Positions 7,988 to 15,831 are shown, counted from the first letter of the stretch. The stretch is 36,277 nt of DNA from Lachnospiraceae bacterium (GCA_024681775.1 JAILAF010000122.1:1-36277); one strand, 5' to 3'. Program-made: numbers and translations. The notes: generated by a model from the sequence alone, not told the origin.

Positions 7988-9001
7988 TCATCCCCCGCAG
8001 CGCATACACGCTCTGTGATCTTTTTGTGCCTCCCGAAGAGGCACCGTTTCATAGGTTCTTCGCAGCCCCCGGCATTCCGGATCCAGATGGTAACGATTCC
8101 CGTAGTCCGTGATGAGCACCGTCACCCCCGGGCTCCCGCCCCCGCAATATTCGCAGGGGTAATACACGGATCCGTCCCTGCTCCGCAGGTTACCCACCCC
8201 GGAAAAGGGCACCGTCCGGGTGCTGAGCTTCAGGCTCCCGCAGGAAGTGGTCACATGGTAAACCTCGCTGTTTTCACAGACATAGACATAGGTTTCCTCC
8301 GCTTCCTCCCCTTCTCCGGGATCCAGGGCATACCCGTTCCACAGGTGCGCACAGTAGCGGTTTGCCATAAGGAAATACCGGTTCCCGGCGATGGGGAACG
8401 GCGTCCGCACCGGATAGGAGAGCACCAGATCCAGCCGGTCTCCCTGCCCCAGGATTTTGCTTTCAAAAAACTGCAATCCCGCAGTCCCGCCCATGAGGGG
8501 AGATGCTTCCAGATAATCCTCTCCCAGAAAGGAGACGATCCTTCCCTTCACATAGAGGTAGGAAATACCCATGTCCGCCGCCAGCTTCCCCGGCTCGGAA
8601 CCCTCCTCCCCCTCCGCCAGAAGGCCCAGGCTTTCCAGCGCGCCTTTCCCGGATTCCTGAACCATGGGTCCGTACAGGGCAAGGTCCCGGCCCGCATTCC
8701 AAAGGGCCAGCTCCAGGTTCCCGTGAAGGCGTATCATATCCATCGCCGCGCTGAGATTCAGGAAAAACAGCATAAACAGCGGTAGCACGATACTGGCCTC
8801 CACCGTCATGGAACCCCGCAGGAGAATCTGCCGTGAGGTCTTTCCTATGGTGTCCGTCGGCTTTAGAGTTGCCCTTTTGAATGACAGCAGAGAGGAAGAT
8901 CGGCCTCGGGCAAGACCGGTCTTTGCTTGATTGTGCCCCGGAGAAGGACTTTTTGCTTGATTGAATAGAAAGCTCTGCATAATCCACAGAAAAGGCCTCA
9001 T
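7988..9001 (-). CDS. TadE-like pseudopilin with two Cys-rich C-terminal modules
   Basis: A 337-residue protein with a long basic N-terminal leader. The prepilin-type site LLRG/SMTVEASIVLPLF (Gly63 before the cut, Glu at the fifth mature position) is followed by a hydrophobic helix, an about 150-residue middle region, and a Cys-rich end. The end has two similar units: EVYHVTTSCGSLK followed by CEYC, and NRYHLDPECRGLRR followed by CMRC. The pattern YHxxxCxxL...CxxC recurs in secreted clostridial proteins and looks like a metal-binding or disulfide module. AGGAGG precedes ATG 9001 by 7 bases. It probably sits at the pilus or assembly machine outside the cell. The gene ends 25 bases before the second prepilin peptidase. 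Confidence 0.82.
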   Translation of the reverse strand: MRPFLWIMQSFLFNQAKSPSPGHNQAKTGLARGRSSSLLSFKRATLKPTDTIGKTSRQILLRGSMTVEASIVLPLFMLFFLNLSAAMDMIRLHGNLELALWNAGRDLALYGPMVQESGKGALESLGLLAEGEEGSEPGKLAADMGISYLYVKGRIVSFLGEDYLEASPLMGGTAGLQFFESKILGQGDRLDLVLSYPVRTPFPIAGNRYFLMANRYCAHLWNGYALDPGEGEEAEETYVYVCENSEVYHVTTSCGSLKLSTRTVPFSGVGNLRSRDGSVYYPCEYCGGGSPGVTVLITDYGNRYHLDPECRGLRRTYETVPLREAQKDHRACMRCGG

Positions 9002-9019
9002 GGCATTTCCTCCTTTCCG

Positions 9020-9081
9020 CGATGCGGCTGGTTACCGCATCGAACGAATATTCCATATGTATAGACGGTTTCTTACCCGTC
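9020..9081. repeat. Two hairpins between DUF5702 and TadE-like genes
   Basis: Two inverted repeats sit in the 96-base gap: CGATGCGG/CCGCATCG (9020-9042, 7-base loop) and GACGG/CCGTC (9064-9081). Neither is followed by a T run, so they are more likely RNA processing or stability elements than terminators. Confidence 0.45.
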
Positions 9082-9097
9082 CGGGCTTAAGTGGCCC

Positions 9098-10552
9098 TCA
9101 ATCGTAGCCCCGGATCCTGGTAAGGCTTACCTGTCCGCCGGCGCTGTCAAAGCGGATCTGTGCTTCAAAACGGTCAATGCAGCCGTCCATCCGAAACCCG
9201 GCATTTCCCGGGGTCTGCCGGATATTTGCCTCCATGAGATCCGCCACCCGGTCCGTCAGTTTTTCCGCTCCCATCAGGAACAAAAAAATCTGCAGATACG
9301 CTTCATAGTCCAGTCCCCCTTCGGATCTTCCCTCCGTGACGGCTCCGCTCATGGCACTCTCCAGAGAGCTCCCCCAGCTGCCCTCCCCCTTCCAGAAGGG
9401 AACCTTTCCCCCTTTACAAAGGGTTTTTACATCTCCGGCAGCCTCCACCAGGGACCAACCCAGCAGGATCACCTCCCGGAAGACCTCCTCCAGCTCCGGC
9501 GTCAGCACCAGAAATGCCAGAACCACGGCAAGTGCCTCAGCCGCAGCCCGCTTTCCTGCGTCGGACCGGATACAGATATAGTCGATGGCAGAGCGCAGCG
9601 CATACAATCGCTCCAACGTTCCCAGGAAATCTCGCCTGTCATCACGTTTTCCGCACAGGAGATGCTCCATCTCGTAATCCAGCGCCGTTCCCTCCAAAGG
9701 ATCGGTGTAACAGCCAAAATAAGTTCCGATATATCCCTGAAACAGCAGCCGCTCCGTGGCTTCTTCCGGAAAGCTCTCCTTTTCCGGTTCCATGTTCCCC
9801 ACATTGATCTGCCCGGCTTTTTTGCGATCGGAAAAGAGCGCATCCCCCTCGCAGGATTTTTCCGAAATCTCTCCCCCTACCGTAAGATTCAGCAGATTCC
9901 CGGAGAGCTCTGACAAAACGCCCGCAAAGGGGCTGTTGTATTCCACCGGAACCTCCTCCTCATCCACAATGACCATGTGCTTTCGCCTGCTCTCCACCTC
10001 CTGCTCCGCCTCCAGGTAGGCACCGTAGATGTCCATGGACTCCAGTTCCTGCGCCTCCACCACCGTGGCAAAGTCCAGCAGGAGCTGCAGATCCTCCAGA
10101 AACAGGTCATCCCGCACCGCCTCCGCGCAACGCTGCCGCAGGACTTTTCCGTCCCGGTCCGTCAGAAACAATACCCCGGGGATCTGTACTTTCTCCGCCT
10201 TCATCCCGAGGAAATCCCGGTACAGATACTCGGACAGAAACAGGTCCTTCAGATTCAGGTTCAGATCCAGATATTCTTTCAGGTGAGCAGCGGTATTTTC
10301 AGGCGTTGCAGTCCTTCCTCCATAGGAGCAGTCCACGGCAAACAGGTTGTACCGGGCCAGGAGCTGTCTGTGGTATTCCGCCAAAACGCTGTTCATCGCC
10401 GTCTCTCCTTTGATCTGCGCCTCCAGCCGCACCGCCCCTGCGCGCGTCCCTTCGATCTGCGTAAGGCACAAGGACAGCAGGACCGTCATGATCAGGGTCA
10501 GAAGGACCGTGATATATGCATTATTATGTTTATATGTAGTAATACCATTCAT
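9098..10552 (-). CDS. DUF5702-type Tad-locus pseudopilin-like protein
   Basis: A 484-residue protein with one N-terminal membrane helix (about residues 12-32, AYITVLLTLIMTVLLSLCL) followed by a large region predicted outside the membrane. The segment after the helix (QIEGTRAGAVRLEAQIKGETAMNSVLAEYHRQLLARYNLFAVD) is typical of DUF5702 proteins encoded next to TadC and TadE genes in clostridia. The TM-then-ectodomain layout resembles TadG-type minor pilins, but no FTVEA-like cleavage motif is evident. AAAGGGGG lies about 7 bases before the ATG. The biochemical role is unknown; a structural or adhesive part of the pilus is inferred from position. Confidence 0.75.
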   Translation of the reverse strand: MNGITTYKHNNAYITVLLTLIMTVLLSLCLTQIEGTRAGAVRLEAQIKGETAMNSVLAEYHRQLLARYNLFAVDCSYGGRTATPENTAAHLKEYLDLNLNLKDLFLSEYLYRDFLGMKAEKVQIPGVLFLTDRDGKVLRQRCAEAVRDDLFLEDLQLLLDFATVVEAQELESMDIYGAYLEAEQEVESRRKHMVIVDEEEVPVEYNSPFAGVLSELSGNLLNLTVGGEISEKSCEGDALFSDRKKAGQINVGNMEPEKESFPEEATERLLFQGYIGTYFGCYTDPLEGTALDYEMEHLLCGKRDDRRDFLGTLERLYALRSAIDYICIRSDAGKRAAAEALAVVLAFLVLTPELEEVFREVILLGWSLVEAAGDVKTLCKGGKVPFWKGEGSWGSSLESAMSGAVTEGRSEGGLDYEAYLQIFLFLMGAEKLTDRVADLMEANIRQTPGNAGFRMDGCIDRFEAQIRFDSAGGQVSLTRIRGYD

Positions 10553-10578
10553 CCCGGTCCCCCTTTCCTGAGCACATT

Positions 10579-10758
10579 CTAAATTTTTTCGGTTTGTCTG
10601 GTGATCTTCTCGAACAGAGACTCAACGATAGATGTGATCTGATTCTTAAAGATAATGACCAGACCCACAAAGACCACGATGATCAAAATAACTTCCACCG
10701 TGCCCATTCCGTCCTCTTCCGCAAGCAGTTCCGAAAGACCTTTCAGGCGTTTTTTCAT
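10579..10758 (-). CDS. flp: Flp1-family type IVb major pilin
   Basis: A 59-residue prepilin. A short charged leader (MKKRLKGLSELLAEEDG) ends in Gly17; the mature part begins MGTVEVILIIVVFVGLVIIF, with Glu at position +5 and a continuous hydrophobic helix. A short amphipathic tail follows. Size and layout match the Flp1-like pilins of clostridial Tad loci. The start at 10758 has AGGAGG 8 bases upstream; an ATG 6 bases earlier is too close to the ribosome site. It is probably the main subunit of the pilus and the substrate for one of the two peptidases. Confidence 0.9.
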   Translation of the reverse strand: MKKRLKGLSELLAEEDGMGTVEVILIIVVFVGLVIIFKNQITSIVESLFEKITRQTEKI

Positions 10759-10784
10759 AGGCATTCCCTCCTTTCTCCGATTGT

Positions 10785-12128
10785 TCATAGATTCATGCTC
10801 CCAAAAGCGGGTAGCAGGATCATGACCATAACCACCAAAAGCATCATGACCATGGGAAGGAGCAGCTTTGTGACCGCTTCCTCCCCCAGTCTTCTGAAAT
10901 TCCTTGTTTTTTCCTCGCAGGCAGCCTCCGCTTCCTCCCGGAGCCGCTCTAACAGGCTCCCACTGCCCTTCCGCAGATTTTGCGTCAGGAGCGTCGTCAT
11001 GCGGATGTACTCCTGAAGGGCGGTCCTCCGCCCCAGCCGTTCATAGGCCTCCCGCTCCGATCTGCCTGCCCGCAGCTCCCGGCAGGTATAGAGAATCTCC
11101 CCGTAGATCGGATTATCCTCCCCCAGATCCTTTCCCATCTTGAAAAATGCGGCTTTCGCGGTCATGCCGGCACTCATATAGAGGGAGAGCTTTCGCACCA
11201 CATCCGGGTATGCTGCCCGCATCTTCTCCCTTCTCTCCTCCCGCTTTCGCAGCAGGTCATAGTCCGAAAGGAAAAAGACGAGGACTCCCAAAAGCGGACC
11301 CGCCAGCATCAGCGGAAGTCCGAAATGGTCCCCGGCGATCCGCCAGGTAAGATTCTCCCCCTCATATTCCGCGGGAAGGAAAAACTTCTCCTCCCCCCTG
11401 TCCGCTTTCTGGCGCTCTTTCAGGGAGTCCGACAGGCCTTCCCAAAAGCCCTCTCTGCCGCTTCTGTCCCGGGGAAGCACCCGGATCGTAACGGCCTCCC
11501 GCCGCAAAAATCCCTCCTCCGAGGATGCGGAAGGCGCCGTGATCTCTGCCGTAAGTAGACCTTCCGTGGGCTCCGGGACCTCCCGCACTTCCCCCGTCAC
11601 GGAAGAAAGCAGTTCCCAGTCGCTGCTGCGCCAGGCTACCTGAAAGGGATAGCCCTCCAGGGACTGCACCGGATGCAGATCGGATCGGACCTCCGACAGG
11701 GAAGGATTCTCCCCCGAAAGGGTCTCCAGCAGCGCAGGCAAAAAGCTTTCGTAAGCCTCCTGAAGCTCTGCATCCGTCAGAAGCTTTTCCGACAAAAGCA
11801 GCTCCATTTCCCTGCCATCCCCGGAAGTTTCGGAGGCGACCTCCAGCACCACTTTTCTGCCGCCCTGCGCTCCCCGCTCCAGGGCGCCCCCCTCCACTTG
11901 ACCGCCGAAGTGCTCCGTCAGAAAGGTGCAACCCCCCAGGATCAGAAGCAAGGCGCACAGACAAAGGGATTTCCCAATCTTCTCACTGTAATAGTCCGAC
12001 AGCAGCACTTCTTTCTTTTCACCGGGGTGGAGATGCTCCAGACTCCGGAGGACCCCCTTCCCCGGCGGGATCGGGAAGGCCCGGTAAACGGCGCTCCCCA
12101 CTTTCCGCATCCATTTTTCCACATCCAT
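10785..12128 (-). CDS. tadC: TadC-like pilus platform protein with extracytoplasmic insertion
   Basis: A 447-residue type II secretion F-domain protein. The N terminus (1-53) is cytoplasmic and a first helix spans about 54-71. About 200 extracytoplasmic residues follow (72-269), then a helix at about 270-287. The GspF-type domain comes next (YPDVVRKLSLYMSAGMTAKAAF, YTCRELRAGRSEREAYERLG, GSLLERLREEAE), and the C terminus is a last helix (LLLPMVMMLLVVMVMILLPAF). The insertion holds a pattern like a degenerate bacterial Ig domain (FQVAWRSSDWELLSSVTGEV and, later, LPAEYEGENLTWRI). TadC normally forms the inner-membrane platform with TadB. The start is ATG 12128 with GGAGAG upstream, 1 base after the tadB stop. 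Confidence 0.85.
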   Translation of the reverse strand: MDVEKWMRKVGSAVYRAFPIPPGKGVLRSLEHLHPGEKKEVLLSDYYSEKIGKSLCLCALLLILGGCTFLTEHFGGQVEGGALERGAQGGRKVVLEVASETSGDGREMELLLSEKLLTDAELQEAYESFLPALLETLSGENPSLSEVRSDLHPVQSLEGYPFQVAWRSSDWELLSSVTGEVREVPEPTEGLLTAEITAPSASSEEGFLRREAVTIRVLPRDRSGREGFWEGLSDSLKERQKADRGEEKFFLPAEYEGENLTWRIAGDHFGLPLMLAGPLLGVLVFFLSDYDLLRKREERREKMRAAYPDVVRKLSLYMSAGMTAKAAFFKMGKDLGEDNPIYGEILYTCRELRAGRSEREAYERLGRRTALQEYIRMTTLLTQNLRKGSGSLLERLREEAEAACEEKTRNFRRLGEEAVTKLLLPMVMMLLVVMVMILLPAFGSMNL

Positions 12129-12129
12129 A

Positions 12130-12999
12130 TCAGCTCTCCTCCAGTCCTTCCAGGATCCGCTCACTCATGCCGTAGGCTGCCAGATAGATGAACAGCAATA
12201 CGGTCATGGCTGCCACACCCGTCAGATTTCCGTAGAGGTCGTTAAAATACCCCGGATTCGTAATCCCGATATAGAGCAGGATCCCAAAAGGAACGACCTT
12301 CATGATCCCCTGCTCCATACGGCGTCCGCTGAGGATCGTCTGCATCTCCTGCCGCATGTCGATCTGCTGACCGATGAGGCCGATGCTCTGGGAGATGATC
12401 TCCGTCAGATTTCCGCCGCCCCTTTTGGCGATGGTGAAAACTTCCGCAAATTGCTGGATGGCATCGCTCCCGCTCCGCTCCGCAAGATTCATCAGCAATC
12501 CCTCCAGTGGCAGATTCATGGTGAGTCCTCTGCGGATCAGCAGAAGCTCCCGGTAAATGGATGCGTCTCTGCCGTACAGAAGAAGCATGTCTTCCTCACT
12601 CTCCCCGAAGGCATTTTCCACGGCATATCCGGCCCGCAGAGAAGCTGCGACGCTGCGGATACACTCCCGGAACTGCACCTCCAGCTCCCTTTGGTTCCTG
12701 CGGATCCGCTGCCTCTGCAGCCCCCGGAAAAACCAGATCCCCACTGCGCTCATGGGAAGCAATGCCCAGAGGCTCCGATAAAAGCAGAAGGTCAGGACCG
12801 CCACCGCACCCGCACTCTTTGCCATCGCCAGGGCAAGATCAGGCGATTTCCATATCGCCCGCCGGTAGTCCGGCAGCTCGGAGCTTGTCCGTTCTCTGAA
12901 GATGTCCCACCCTGCGAAGCGTTCCCTGAATCCTTCCGTCCAAAAATGCCTCCTCCTCGAAGGAGTAGAGGGGGGCTGTAGCGATCTCTCCTTTTTCAA
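12130..12999 (-). CDS. tadB: TadB-like pilus platform protein
   Basis: An about 289-residue type II secretion F-domain protein. It has a membrane pair near residues 57-95, the F-domain core FRECIRSVAASLRAGYAVENAF, GLTMNLPLEGLLMNLAERSG and FAEVFTIAKRGGGNLTEIIS, and C-terminal helices. These are hallmark TadB sequences; with TadC it anchors the TadA motor. The start is uncertain: the best candidate is TTG 12999 with GGAGG about 10 bases upstream, giving a 161-base overlap with the end of tadA. An ATG at 12825 has no ribosome site and would remove the conserved LPDYRRAIW segment. Confidence 0.85.
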   Translation of the reverse strand: MKKERSLQPPSTPSRRRHFWTEGFRERFAGWDIFRERTSSELPDYRRAIWKSPDLALAMAKSAGAVAVLTFCFYRSLWALLPMSAVGIWFFRGLQRQRIRRNQRELEVQFRECIRSVAASLRAGYAVENAFGESEEDMLLLYGRDASIYRELLLIRRGLTMNLPLEGLLMNLAERSGSDAIQQFAEVFTIAKRGGGNLTEIISQSIGLIGQQIDMRQEMQTILSGRRMEQGIMKVVPFGILLYIGITNPGYFNDLYGNLTGVAAMTVLLFIYLAAYGMSERILEGLEES

Positions 13000-14074
13000 A
13001 TTCCAAAACCTCCACGATCTCCAACACTCTGCGGCTTTTATCCCGCAACCTTCCCAAGTGAACGATGATGTCCAGACCGGATGCGATCTGCTGCCGAATG
13101 GCGTTCAGCGGGAGCTCCACCGCCATCAGTACCATATTTTCCAGGCGCACCAGCATATCCCTGCTGCTGTTGGCGTGCCCCGTCGACATAGAGCCGTCAT
13201 GTCCCGTATTGAGACACTGGAGCATATCCAGTGCCTCCGCTCCCCGCACCTCTCCCACCACGATCCGGTCAGGGCGCATCCGCAGGGAGGAGCGGATCAG
13301 ATCCCGGATGGTGATCTCCCCGCAGCCCTCCACATTGCTGTTTCGGGTCTCCATCCGTACCAGATTCCGGATCCCCTGGATCTGCAGCTCAGCACTGTCC
13401 TCGATGGTGATGAGGCGCTCATCTCCGGGAATGAATCCCGACAGCACATTCAGAAAGGTGGTCTTGCCGCTGCCGGTGCCGCCGCTGATGAAGATGTTGT
13501 AACCGGCGGCTACCAGGATCCTGAGGAAATCAGCAGCTTCCGGACTGATGGAGTTCCTTGCGATGAGTTCTTCCATGGTGATGGGCCGTTCCGGGAAGCG
13601 CCGAATGGTAACGATAGGTCCGTTGATTGCCACCGGGTCCATAACGATATTGACGCGGGAGCCGTCCGGCAGCCTGGCATCCACGATAGGGGACGCCTCG
13701 TTCACCGCCCGGTTGCAGCCTGCCACGATCTGCTGGATCACATCCCGGAGTCTTTCCGGGGAGTCAAAGCGGTCCGGCAGCTCCCGGAGTCTTCCCTCCT
13801 GCTCCACAAAGATCCGGTCCGTCCCGTTGATCATGATCTCCGTCACGCTCTTGTCCTCCACGATGGCCTGCAGGATATCCAGGCGTCGCAGGGAATCAAA
13901 GAGCTCCTTTTCCAGGAGCCTCCTGCGCTCCACGGGCAAAACCACCATTTCTTCGCTGGAAAGCAGCGTATCCTCAATGATCTCCCGCACCTCTTCGTCC
14001 GTGAAATCTCTGCGGAAATCCAGTTTTTCCTGGACCTCTTCCTTCAGTTTTTTCTTCAGTCCGCCAATATCCAT
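12839..14074 (-). CDS. tadA: TadA/CpaF-family pilus assembly ATPase
   Basis: A 411-residue hexameric motor ATPase of the type II/IV secretion superfamily. After an N-terminal domain with the family segment VTEIMINGTDRIFVEQEG, the motifs are in order: Walker A GGTGSGKT (198-205), Asp box ITIEDSAEL (222-230), Walker B region RIVVGEVRG (270-278) and His box TGHDGSMSTGHA (290-301). All catalytic residues are present, so it should power Flp pilus polymerisation from the cytoplasmic face of the TadB/TadC platform. AGGAG lies 4 bases upstream of the ATG. The C terminus reads past the usual end (RTDKLRAAG) by only a few residues but overlaps tadB. Confidence 0.95.
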   Translation of the reverse strand: MDIGGLKKKLKEEVQEKLDFRRDFTDEEVREIIEDTLLSSEEMVVLPVERRRLLEKELFDSLRRLDILQAIVEDKSVTEIMINGTDRIFVEQEGRLRELPDRFDSPERLRDVIQQIVAGCNRAVNEASPIVDARLPDGSRVNIVMDPVAINGPIVTIRRFPERPITMEELIARNSISPEAADFLRILVAAGYNIFISGGTGSGKTTFLNVLSGFIPGDERLITIEDSAELQIQGIRNLVRMETRNSNVEGCGEITIRDLIRSSLRMRPDRIVVGEVRGAEALDMLQCLNTGHDGSMSTGHANSSRDMLVRLENMVLMAVELPLNAIRQQIASGLDIIVHLGRLRDKSRRVLEIVEVLEFEKGEIATAPLYSFEEEAFLDGRIQGTLRRVGHLQRTDKLRAAGLPAGDMEIA

Positions 14075-14090
14075 ACTTCTCCTGTCATGG

Positions 14091-15116
14091 TCATCGTTCT
14101 CTTTCCAGCTCTCTGACCGCTTCCTTCACATATTCCGCCATGCCTCCCCGGGTATACTGCTCCACCTCCGCGGGGAGGGAGTGAAACCTGGGCAGGTCAC
14201 AGTTTTTCGTTTTTTCCAGTACGTCCTCATACTCATAGAGCGCCAGGACCTGCCGGTACTGCATCAGCTTTGCTTTCGCCACCCTGTCCTCCCGGGTCAG
14301 CGTGTAGACCCGGTCGCATTTCCGGAGGATATCAAAGAGTCCCTGCATGCTCTCCGTCAGATCCATCAGCACATAGTCATAGAGTCCCAGGCTCTCCACC
14401 TGATCCATGAGCCGGAGCCATTCACCCCCGGGGATGGTCAGCAGATTCTGTCCCGATTTCATGGGCGGGATGTAATCCAGGCCTCCGATGTTGCGCTTGA
14501 TGGTGTGGAACCGCAGCAGAAAACGCTTCTCATCGGACAGCAGGAAAAACAGCAGATCCGCAAGATCCTTCTGCTGGGTCTCCGGCACCAGTTCCCTGAG
14601 TCCCGCATAATGCTCAAAGCTCAGGTAAAGCACTCTGTGCTCCGAAGCCAGCATCTGCCCCAGTGTCAGGGCGTATGTGGTCTGCATGGATCTGTGGACG
14701 GGGGTGTAGATCCCGATGAATTTCGTTTTCTGTCCTCCGGCCCGCTCCCGGAAGGGAAGGGGACGGTCGCCGCTCAGATCGATGTAGATCTCCAGGAGCT
14801 TCTGCACGATCTCGTCCGCAGGCTGGTATTTCGACACCAGAGGGCATCCCACATCTCCCACCAGTCCCGACTCTGTCAGGATCACGGTCCTGCCGGCCTG
14901 CAGCTCCGGCCGGCCCTCTCTGTATGCCCGCTCGCTCAGCACCAGCAGGCTGGCGGATCGTCCTTTTTCATTTTCCTCCAGATCCTCCTGCCTGGTGTAA
15001 GAACGGACCGTCCAGGGCAGATCCTTGCTCTGTTTCAGATAATCGGAGAACAGCTCCGTGTACTCTGCCTCCGGATCCAGAAAGATCAGCGTAGGCTCTG
15101 TTTTGTCAGTCTTCAT
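14091..15116 (-). CDS. TadZ/CpaE-like protein with degenerate nucleotide site
   Basis: A 341-residue protein with the layout of TadZ/CpaE: an N-terminal receiver-like region (LIFLDPEAEYTELFSDYL, SLLVLSERAYREG) and a MinD/ParA-like region (KTKFIGIYTPVHRSMQTTYALTLGQMLA, RVLYLSFEHYAG, YDYVLMDLTESMQGLFDILR). The loop where the deviant Walker A motif should lie (IYTPVHRSMQTT) lacks its lysines, and the Walker B-like strand is VLMDLT. Such proteins position the Tad machine at a cell site. The start at 15116 has AAGGAG 5 bases upstream; a GTG two codons earlier is less well placed. Spacing to tadA is 16 bases. Confidence 0.78.
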   Translation of the reverse strand: MKTDKTEPTLIFLDPEAEYTELFSDYLKQSKDLPWTVRSYTRQEDLEENEKGRSASLLVLSERAYREGRPELQAGRTVILTESGLVGDVGCPLVSKYQPADEIVQKLLEIYIDLSGDRPLPFRERAGGQKTKFIGIYTPVHRSMQTTYALTLGQMLASEHRVLYLSFEHYAGLRELVPETQQKDLADLLFFLLSDEKRFLLRFHTIKRNIGGLDYIPPMKSGQNLLTIPGGEWLRLMDQVESLGLYDYVLMDLTESMQGLFDILRKCDRVYTLTREDRVAKAKLMQYRQVLALYEYEDVLEKTKNCDLPRFHSLPAEVEQYTRGGMAEYVKEAVRELERER

Positions 15117-15129
15117 GCTCACTCCTTGT

Positions 15130-15633
15130 CTAATACCATCCCATCCACTTCAGCACCGCCGAGAGGAGCACGGGAACACTTAAAGCGATGGTTCGCTCCC
15201 CCCGGATGGACAGCTCCCCCGGCAGGGGCAAGATCTCCCGCCACCTCAGGCATTCCGCCGCGTAAGATGCGATCCTGCGCCATCTGTCCGGCCGCCTTCC
15301 CCGAAGGAGGTTTAACGCCAGTCCTTCCAGTGCTGCGATCAGAAAACTGATCATAAAAAACGGGATAACACTCTCTTTTCCGAAAAATCCGGCGACTGCT
15401 GCCAGCAGCTTTACGTCGCCCGCCCCAAGGGCACCGATACAAAAAAACAGGTACAACATTCCAATCACGATTCCGGCACATCCCATATATCTTCCGACAC
15501 CGCCCCAGCCGTTTTGGGCGTACGAAAATAAGACTCCGCAGCCAAAAAGATAGGCCAGCAAAGGGTTGGGAATCTTCCGCAGGGTTACGTCCCAAAGGAC
15601 AGCAATACCCAGTACGGGGCATAGTACTCCCAT
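15130..15633 (-). CDS. Prepilin peptidase, A24 family (first copy)
   Basis: A 167-residue integral membrane aspartic peptidase. Catalytic aspartates are D15 in AVLWDVTLRKIPN and D73 in GALGAGDVKLLAAVAGF (GxGD motif). It lacks the N-terminal methyltransferase domain of the longer PilD type, as is usual for Tad loci (TadV/CpaA). I chose ATG 15633 because GGAGG lies 5 bases upstream; a TTG six codons earlier is also open. It is the first gene after the Tad promoter. A second, shorter A24 peptidase lies later in the same locus. Confidence 0.92.
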   Translation of the reverse strand: MGVLCPVLGIAVLWDVTLRKIPNPLLAYLFGCGVLFSYAQNGWGGVGRYMGCAGIVIGMLYLFFCIGALGAGDVKLLAAVAGFFGKESVIPFFMISFLIAALEGLALNLLRGRRPDRWRRIASYAAECLRWREILPLPGELSIRGERTIALSVPVLLSAVLKWMGWY

Positions 15634-15699
15634 ACAGTCCTCCACTTTCAAAACATGGTAAAATAGGCGATTCGCCGGAAAAATTAGAATGTGCTTCGG

Positions 15700-15728
15700 A
15701 TTATAGATTTGGATTTTGGGTTTTGCAA
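15700..15728 (-). promoter_or_regulatory. Promoter of the Tad locus
   Basis: On the minus strand TTGCAA (15723-15728), a 17-base spacer and a perfect TATAAT (15700-15705) lie about 67 bases upstream of the first Tad gene. A small inverted repeat GGCGA-T-TCGCC (15666-15676) is in the leader. I see no other promoter of this quality inside the locus. Confidence 0.7.
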
Positions 15729-15793
15729 GAGCTTTTTTAAAAAATTTCGCTTTTCGTCAGATTATCCAATGTTTTTGCCGCGTACGGTCAAAC

Positions 15794-15831
15794 AAAAAAA
15801 GACCAAAGCCCTTATTTCCTGAGCTTTGGCC
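15794..15831 (-). terminator. Rho-independent terminator of the flagellin operon
   Basis: On the minus strand the stem GGCCAAAGC / GCTTTGGTC (15801-15831) is followed by TTTTTTT (15794-15800). It lies about 95 bases after the fliS stop and just before the Tad promoter, so it separates the two operons. Confidence 0.85.

Noticed and set aside
8463-9056. A minus-strand frame starting ATG at 9056 in another phase of the TadE-like gene
   Set aside because: The product is Gly/Arg/Pro-rich with no motif, and the real gene has the ribosome site and the pilin cleavage motif.
13548-15350. A 600-codon plus-strand frame
   Set aside because: It crosses three minus-strand Tad genes (tadA, the TadZ-like gene and the prepilin peptidase) and is Ser-rich shadow coding.
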